25,676 bases of DNA from assembly GCA_004151065.3 (NCBI GenBank), contig NWUY0303990301.1, forward strand, positions 1-25,676, in the 5' to 3' direction. The position numbers and the translations under genes are program-made. Under the pieces are notes generated by a model. The model was not told the DNA's origin. It did no database searches and saw only the letters and a program-made list of their open reading frames with translations. Positions 20,088 through 25,676 of this stretch are shown one piece after another; positions within the stretch are counted from its first letter, which is position 1, and each line of letters starts with the position of its first letter. The stretch is from Larix sibirica. Taxonomy: Eukaryota > Streptophyta > Pinopsida > Pinales > Pinaceae.

Positions 20088-21426
20088 CGGATTCGGTCTC
20101 TTCCCAATAACACTAGTATCAGGAACTATCCGGATATTGGCCAAAGGTATTGTTCCGGGAGTGTGATACTCACTACATGAGAGGAAAGATAGAGTTAGTT
20201 ACTGGGTCAACCTCGCCATAAGGAAAACTAACCTCTGCGTAATGACAGACATATCTTCCCTTTCAATTACGAAAAAGAGGAAACCAATTGCAGTCCCTGA
20301 CCCAGAGTTTTGGTATTTTCTATTTAGTCTGGAATTATAAAGTCGACATTAACCGCAAAGTCTGGATTCGAGATGTGATGCTTACAACATAAGAGGAGAG
20401 ATAGAATAGGGTACTGGGTCATTATCGCAGTAAGGAAGAGTAACCATCCTCTTCGTAACGATGGGCTTATATCCCCTTATTCATTACGGCAAGAAAGAGG
20501 AACAATATATTTTGTTTACCTATTTCATTAAGTGGGGGGGTCTAAATTTGGTCTCTCCCCAATAACATAAGTAAGAAGCTGTCCGTACGGGTGTGGTCCC
20601 AACGGTCTTGTTCCGAGATGTAATGCCTATTTAGTGATAGACAGGAACTAGGCAGTTACTAGATCAATCTAAAAGTAAGGTCACCATCCTCCGCGTAACG
20701 CCGTGTTCTATTCCCTTCCCAATAACAGAAAGAAAAGGAAAGTCGATCTCACCACCCGTAAGATCTTTATTTTCAATGTGATGCCTACCCTACTATAGGC
20801 AGGATAGAGTTAGTTACTGGGCTAACCTTGCCATAAAGGGATATATTCGCCACCCTCTTCATCACAAGTTATACTTATTCATAATGCCTTTCCCCTTCGT
20901 AATTGCCTCTGAACTGTCCCATATCAACGGCAGGAGTTAGGATCTCTTTCCACCTTATCCTCTGGATAAATGCCCTGTCACTACCCCATTCCAATAGCAG
21001 GAGTTATATTCTCTTTCCCCACCCTTTCACCAAGAGAATTGCTTTGGAGTTGCTCCAACCCGATAGCAGTATTTCAGGCTTCTTTCCCCACCTCTTTCCT
21101 TAGATAACTGCCCATGAACTTATCCAAACTAATGGCAGGAATTTTAGTTCTTTCCCAACCTATTTCCCCATAGAACTGCCTGTCAATTTCCCCAATCCAA
21201 TGACAAGAGTTAAGGTTATTTCCTACCTCTTTCCCCGGGATCACCGCCTCTGAACTGCCCCTAACCAATGGCATAAAATTAGGTACGTGAAACCCACTAC
21301 ACGAGAGGAAATATAGGGTTGGGTACTGGGCCAACCTCACAATAAGGGGGAAAAACCTCCGCGTAACAACTGGTATATATCTCCTTTCATTCATTACGGA
21401 AAGAATAAGGAAACCAAGAGCAGTCC
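20088..21426 (+). repeat. Compound array: five diverged copies of a 100-140-bp repeat
   Basis: Related segments lie at about 20163-20296, 20375-20502, 20620-20741, 20778-20880 and 21287-21426. Each follows the order GTGATGC-TAC, then GAGAGGA-AGATAGAG, GTTACTGGGTCAACC, ATAAGG, CTC-GCGTAACGA, a TTCATTACG word and AAAGAGGAAAC. Copies 1 and 5 are the most alike, including a shared A-AGCAGTCC end. Copies 1 and 3 also share the upstream flank GGTCTCT-CCCAATAAC ... TTGTTCCG-GA, so the ancestral unit was about 200 bases. Divergence is high, so the array is old. Open frames crossing it, including the 143-codon minus frame 21074-21505, are attributed to repeat structure. Confidence 0.72.
20900..21283 (+). 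repeat. 68-bp tandem repeat array, about 5.6 copies
   Basis: Units start at 20900, 20967, 21036, 21105, 21174 and 21241, with lengths 67, 69, 69, 69, 67 and a partial 43. Each reads approximately AATTGCC, TGAACT, CCAA-CCAATGGCAGGA, GTTAG, TTCTTTCCCCACCT, CTTTCCCC. The units differ at roughly a quarter to a third of positions. The length varies around 68 and the units hold scattered stops, so it is not a protein repeat. It sits exactly between copies 4 and 5 of the larger repeat. Confidence 0.78.
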
Positions 21427-21506
21427 GGCAGGAATTTATTTGGTGTGTTCGCTTTGTGAGTGGAAGGAGGAAGCCGAGTGTAGGCGATACGTCAATGATC
21501 AGCAAC

Positions 21507-22180
21507 GGGGACGAACCTGTTCCCCTCGTCCGATAAAAATCCTCTAAGTCTGAAAGCTAACCCAAACAAGCGTAATTACCCAACATGACTGAGGGAGAAG
21601 CCAGGCCCTTCTCCTTAGCTTAGCTTAGAGCAATAAATTTGCTTTTCGTCCTGCCTCTGCCTACTCGACCTGACCTCACTGTGCCCTTTCCAGGCTTTCC
21701 CCTTTCGCTGGTTCCCTTCTCGGGGCACAGTGTGCCTCCTTGGTACGGGACCCATCTAAGGCCGCACGCATTCCATTATTACTATGTATTACAACCTCTT
21801 AGCCCGTGAGGCAGCGATGAACCCGCACTGTGTGTGGGTTATCTGGGCTGTCTGTTGACGAACGACTATAACGACTTCCTTATCAAGATGAAACGGCATT
21901 GGGGATCCCTTATCCGAGTCATCTGGGGGAAGCCTTATTCAGATTCGGCTATCTTCAAGTACCTACCATACTGAGAAAGCAACATCCTTCAACTAAAGTC
22001 TTGGGCCCTAGTATCCTTTCTAGGGGAATTACCGAACCTAAAGACTAGAACTTATCTCTGGTATGGCTCAGGAAATAGTCCACACTTGGGTTGACTAGGC
22101 GTGTTTTACGTCTGCACCCAAAGACAATAGCTTTATTAAATTATTTCCAGTGCCCAGGTCTTGTTAAGGCACGTCTTTTC
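21507..22180. other. Spacer with two small inverted repeats
   Basis: CACTGTGCCC (21677-21686) and GGGCACAGTG (21723-21732) are perfect 10-bp inverted repeats around a 36-base loop. AACCCGCAC-TGT-GTGTGGGTT (21820-21840) is a tight nine-pair hairpin with one G.T pair. No coding or RNA gene was recognised in this stretch. Confidence 0.5.
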
Positions 22181-22399
22181 TTATTCACCAAATAAAGACT
22201 CATAAGGGGAGTCTTGTTCGCATTTGAATGACTCCGTGAGAACTTCATTTTCGCTGTACCCTCCCTGTTCAAGTTCTTTTTTTAGTTTGTATTTCCCCAT
22301 TATAGTGTGGAGCCTCTGATCATAATCCCAAGCACTCTCACCAACCATTTGCTTTATCTCCTTTAGCTCAGCGCAACTTTGCTGTTCTGAATTCAGCAT
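22181..22399 (-). pseudogene. LTR-retrotransposon gag-like fragment
   Basis: The 72-codon minus-strand frame includes LKEIKQMVGESAWDYDQRL followed by HTIMGKYKL. It resembles the IKQxxGESVWDxDQRFKxL segment that I recall from gag proteins of plant LTR retrotransposons. That region normally continues into a longer capsid-like domain ending in a CCHC zinc knuckle. Here the similarity ends after about 45 residues and the rest is acidic and unrelated; no zinc knuckle, protease or polymerase follows. Upstream the frame is closed by a TAA nine bases before the ATG, and no LTR or tRNA primer-binding site is visible. I read it as a small decayed gag piece of nuclear origin. A chance-retained short protein with a coiled-coil-like segment is the alternative. 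Confidence 0.55.
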
Positions 22400-22415
22400 T
22401 TGGTTACTTAAATGT

Positions 22416-22434
22416 CACCCCAGACGCTGGGGTG
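22416..22434. repeat. Perfect 8-bp hairpin next to the gag-like frame
   Basis: CACCCCAG (22416-22423), loop ACG, CTGGGGTG (22427-22434). It lies 17 bases upstream of the gag-like ATG on the minus strand. It is GC-rich and tight. It is not a known retrotransposon primer-binding or packaging motif. Confidence 0.6.
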
Positions 22435-22439
22435 CATGT

Positions 22440-23770
22440 AGGGGCGCAGTCCCTATTCTTTCTCTATCTTGTACTTTTCTTTTACCCTAGCTCAGTAGAA
22501 AGAAGCAGGTTTCATTATCCATAGACTCAAAAGGGCATGAAGGACGCCAAAGCAAACTCACTTCAAGAGCTGGAAGTGAAGGGAAGGTATACCAATTAGT
22601 GCCATAAAAAAACTAGATCCATAGGGAAGACTTCCTCTTAATTAAAGTCAGGTTTTTATTCCTTTTATCATCCCGATCGGGCTAGCCGGGGAGGTGTCCT
22701 CTATTTAGCAAGGAATGCACGACTTGATAGCTCGGCTTGGATCAGGAGGGGTACAACCTATTATCTACCAACCGATTCTCTTAATAAATCCGTTGGGAAT
22801 TAGATGTCCCGCTACTAAGAGAGGGCAGCACTTAGCACACAGGACTCTCCTATCGAGCGCAGGGGAAGCTACAAGCTAACATCTGCGGCTTAAGGTCTGC
22901 GGAAACTAACTAACTAGCGTACGCTGCGGCTGATACTACATATAGCTACTAGATATAGGCCCAGGAGGGAGGGAAGCACGGGGCAAAGGACTAACTTTAG
23001 GCTTTAGGAAGGAATTCCCCATCTTGCCGGAGAGAAGAGAGAGCTAATACTTCAAAGACGGCTTCTTACCTCGAGGAGAAGAGGCATCAGATGAGATAAG
23101 CTAGCATATTAACGGCTGATAGGGACTTCTAGCGGCTGCGGACTCTCACTCATAGGATAGCAATCCTACAAAGAGACTCCATAGGAAAGGCAGTCTAGCC
23201 AGATAGATAATAAGGTGCAGACGTTCTACTTTTAGTAACATCGTCTTCATATTATCGTCTGCGTCTGCTTGCTCCTCCAGCTTTCCGTTCCTTGATCGTC
23301 GTTGGTCCTTATGACTACACTTATCGATGACTGCCAGCTGATGGCTCAATCATCTACTTACGTAATTTCAAATCCACTTTGTTAGCAGAAAATTTTACGA
23401 CATAATAAGGCAATCTTGGGAACTACTATTGACACAAAAATAGTCTGATTTAGGATAGCTCAAAAGAACCAAATATGAACTAATTAATTTTTATTATAAA
23501 ATACAGACTATATTAGGACACACTAACTATATATATATGTTCAGACGGACAGGCGTAACTATCTATCCCTAATTCGGATAGCTAAAGTATCGTTCAAAGG
23601 CTTTAGAGAGACCTTAAAGGACAACTTTTTACAGGAATAAAAACCTATATCAGATAGATGTAACAGGCCTTATAAAACAGAAGGAAATGAAAGGGAAGAT
23701 ATCCTCTAGCCTAACGCTCGCCTAGCTAAAGGAAAGAGATTAGCTCCTAGCTTGATAGAAACCTAGCTAC
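22440..23770. other. Spacer without a recognised gene
   Basis: A perfect ten-base palindrome AGCGTACGCT lies at 22916-22925, and CTGCGG words cluster between 22883 and 23140. A 67-codon minus frame (23146-23349) is unassigned. An AT-rich patch with (TA)n lies near 23528-23540. No RNA gene was seen. Confidence 0.4.
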
Positions 23771-23773
23771 AAA

Positions 23774-25036
23774 AGCTACTTCCCTAAGGAAATAGATCCC
23801 ATTGATTAGGTATTGATTAGCTAGTTACCGTAGTTGGGTTCCGATCTGCCCTTGCTTGAGAGATTGGTAGATAGATGCCATACTGGCTTAGTTAGGTACT
23901 TACCTCAGGTATTGGATTACAGGAGCAGAGCTGGCTCTATCCATACCATATAGGGAAGACGCGGATTGCTTATTGTTGTTGTTGCGTCTTCCGTCTGCTA
24001 GGAGAGATAAAAACTAGTCAATCCAGGGAAGATAGAATAAAGAAGGAAGGGAAGATGGTTTAGGATTAGACTTATTGAGAAAGCTAATGAAAAGAGTCTA
24101 TCAATCGGGACAGGATAAATCTAACAGGCAAAAGGCTAGGCTAACCACTATCAAGGCAGGAAAGAGACATTTGCATACTAGCTATCACAAACTAGAAGCC
24201 ATGAGTCTTTATTACACTCACAGTGAGGTAAGGAAGTTAAGCCACATACTAAAACTAAGATCTATCTCTTATCCTGCCTTCTATAGCATCCATATTCAGT
24301 TAGCTACTTCCCTAAGGCCTAAGGAGAGACCATTCTATCTATCCTCAGCTCTTCGTCTAACAGCTAGATTGGATTAGCTACATGCCTAAGCTAGTCCATT
24401 ACAGAACCACACGTAGCTACATCCAACTACAGGAACAAGAAATGCTATCTCCTATATTCTTACCTTTCCTTCTGTCCTCAGCTCTTCGCCAGCATCCATA
24501 TTGGATTACTGGAACAACCATGCGCCTAGCTCCATCTAATCCATGCTGTTTTTGTTATTATCTTTTATTACCTTTAGGAAGCCTGGTAAGCTCTTAAAAG
24601 ACAGTAGCTACTAGGAACTAGGGAATAGAACAAGCTTATAAGTCCTTACTAAACTACCAGGCAAGGAAAGGAAGTCAAGCTACCCTCCGGAAAGACTTTC
24701 AATTAGTTCGTCAGGTATAAACGCCCAAAGGAGGCAAGCAACCTTCCTTCAAGAGCTACCAGTGCAGGTAAGGAAGTTAATGGGCAGTCCTCACAGTTGC
24801 CCCATCCCACTGCCAAAGAGAAGACAGCAACAATCTAGCTACTAGGAGCAGCCTAGCTACTAGAGGAAGGGAACTCAAAACTAGCTACTAGGATAAGAAC
24901 GGACGAGAGAGAACAAAGGATGATAAAGCTATCGTCCGCATCGTCCGCTCTCTAACAACCTAGCCACTAGCTACCGAATGCCAACAACTAACTAACTAGC
25001 TACCTCGCTACTCGGACTACTTCCTTCAGGAAATAC
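23774..25036 (+). repeat. CTAGCTAC-rich region with direct repeats
   Basis: CTAGCTACTAG occurs at 24835, 24853 and 24881, and shorter CTAGCTAC or TAGCTAC words recur throughout. Longer direct repeats are AGCTACTTCCCTAAGG at 23774 and 24302 (identical 16-mer, 528 apart); AGGTAAGGAAGTTAA at 24226 and 24766 (540 apart); TCCTCAGCTCTTCG at 24342 and 24475 followed by ATTGGATTA at 24368 and 24500 (about 133 apart); GCATCCATATT at 24286 and 24492; and ATCGTCCGC twice in tandem at 24931-24948. Open frames 24075-24377 and 24382-24597 lie over these repeats and have no family match. Confidence 0.62.
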
Positions 25037-25040
25037 AATT

Positions 25041-25676
25041 CTATTAGTTAGGTAGTAAGACCCTCAATAGGATAGTAAGCAAGCTGCCTTAAAAGCTTTC
25101 AGGCTATGAAAGGTATTCTGCTACTAGTCCGTGCATACAATAGATATTTTATAACAAGTAGCTCGGCTGGTATCTTCAAGCAAAAACCCCCCTTTGCCCG
25201 CTCTCCGACTACCAAGACTAAGACAGCTACATTCTCATCTATCCTATCTTTTAGACACCTAAAGGCAAGTAGCATTTCGAGTTGATGCAAACAAGAAGAG
25301 GTTAGTCCTTAGTACACTCCACGTACAGGAAGGACGCTTTAGTGTGCTTCGGTCGATTCTGAACCTCGCGCCGCTTCTTTTCCTTATAGTTGAATTTACC
25401 CGAAAGGTAAGCTTTTACCCCTTTCTTTTATTCCCCTCTCCCTCCTGCGCGACGCGATGTTATTTCACTTCGCAAAGATCTTTCTGGTTGGTAAGAAAAC
25501 AAGCCTTCCTAACGGGCGGTGACTTGCGCTACGACCTAGGCGCCCGCCTTAGTGCTTGATCCCTTTCCGACCAGAGAGAAACTAGCGATTTCTTGGTGAA
25601 TCAATGTTCGCTCTTTATATATGTCATTACGCTTTCTTATCAATGAAACGAACGAAGTCGATATGATTCAATTTGG
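25041..25676. other. Right-edge spacer; unassigned GC-richer frame
   Basis: From 25344 (GTG) to 25559 a 71-codon plus frame is open, beginning with a hydrophobic stretch (ILNLAPLLFLIVEF) and then basic residues. It matches no mitochondrial protein I know and may be chance. The inverted words CGGGCG (about 25513) and CGCCCG (about 25541) could form a short stem. The region ends with the second copy of the 27-bp dispersed repeat. Confidence 0.3.
25614..25640 (+). repeat. 27-bp dispersed repeat, copy 2
   Basis: This is the same-orientation counterpart of 16434-16460 (TTTATATATGT(C/A)ATTACGCTTT plus tail). Similarity does not clearly extend to either side in the part visible before the window ends. 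Confidence 0.6.

Noticed and set aside
20163-21426. Repeat copies considered as tRNA-derived SINEs
   Set aside because: No A box or B box arrangement could be placed; the GGGTCAACC word does not fit a B box.
21074-21505. Longest open frame (143 codons, minus strand)
   Set aside because: It runs antisense across the 68-bp tandem array and the fifth large repeat. The translation has no family motif and its openness is explained by the repeats.
22920-25676. rRNA or group II intron domain V
   Set aside because: No conserved rRNA blocks and no domain V hairpin with its AGC catalytic triad were seen on either strand.

Overview
The window looks like intergenic DNA from a large, repeat-expanded plant mitochondrial genome. 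The support is indirect. Base composition is moderately AT-rich. No frame is open for more than about 143 codons. There are many short direct and inverted repeats, a tRNA-Cys-like remnant of chloroplast type at the left edge, and scattered remains of nuclear-type plant retroelements. No standard mitochondrial gene (cox, nad, atp, cob, ccm, rps/rpl, rRNA) was recognised by eye in any frame. A repeat-rich nuclear region is the main alternative. The lineage cannot be named; a very large mitogenome such as those of some gymnosperms would fit, but this is a guess.

Layout. 1-48 holds the 3' half of a tRNA-Cys-like gene (minus strand). 164-460 is an unassigned 98-codon frame. 461-13,300 is mostly featureless spacer with small repeats: a five-copy GCTTCTTT family (743-1182), a strongly T-depleted tract (2191-2420), a G-poor tract (4200-4392), inverted repeats at 3729-3770, 8027-8103 and 11972-12027, and 36-bp-spaced direct repeats at 8194-8248 and 9519-9590. 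13337-13609 (minus) is a remnant of the 3' end of a plant LINE, with the zinc-binding motif that follows the reverse transcriptase. 13.6-16.4 kb is a field of short interspersed repeats, including a repeat copy split by a 17-bp insert that itself occurs elsewhere (15059-15580). 16.5-19.7 kb is a mosaic of short modules in both orientations. 20.1-21.4 kb holds five diverged copies of a roughly 100-140-bp repeat, with a tandem array of about 68 bp x 5.6 between copies 4 and 5. 22181-22399 (minus) is a retrotransposon gag-like fragment. 23.7-25.0 kb is rich in CTAGCTAC motifs and direct repeats. The right end carries a 27-bp sequence that also occurs at 16434.

No set of genes here works together as a pathway or operon. 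The content reads as accumulated and shuffled repeats plus decayed foreign insertions. The most unusual signals are the compound repeat array at 20.1-21.4 kb, the nested insert at 15.5 kb, the inverted module pairs at 17.2-18.9 kb and the base-skewed tracts.
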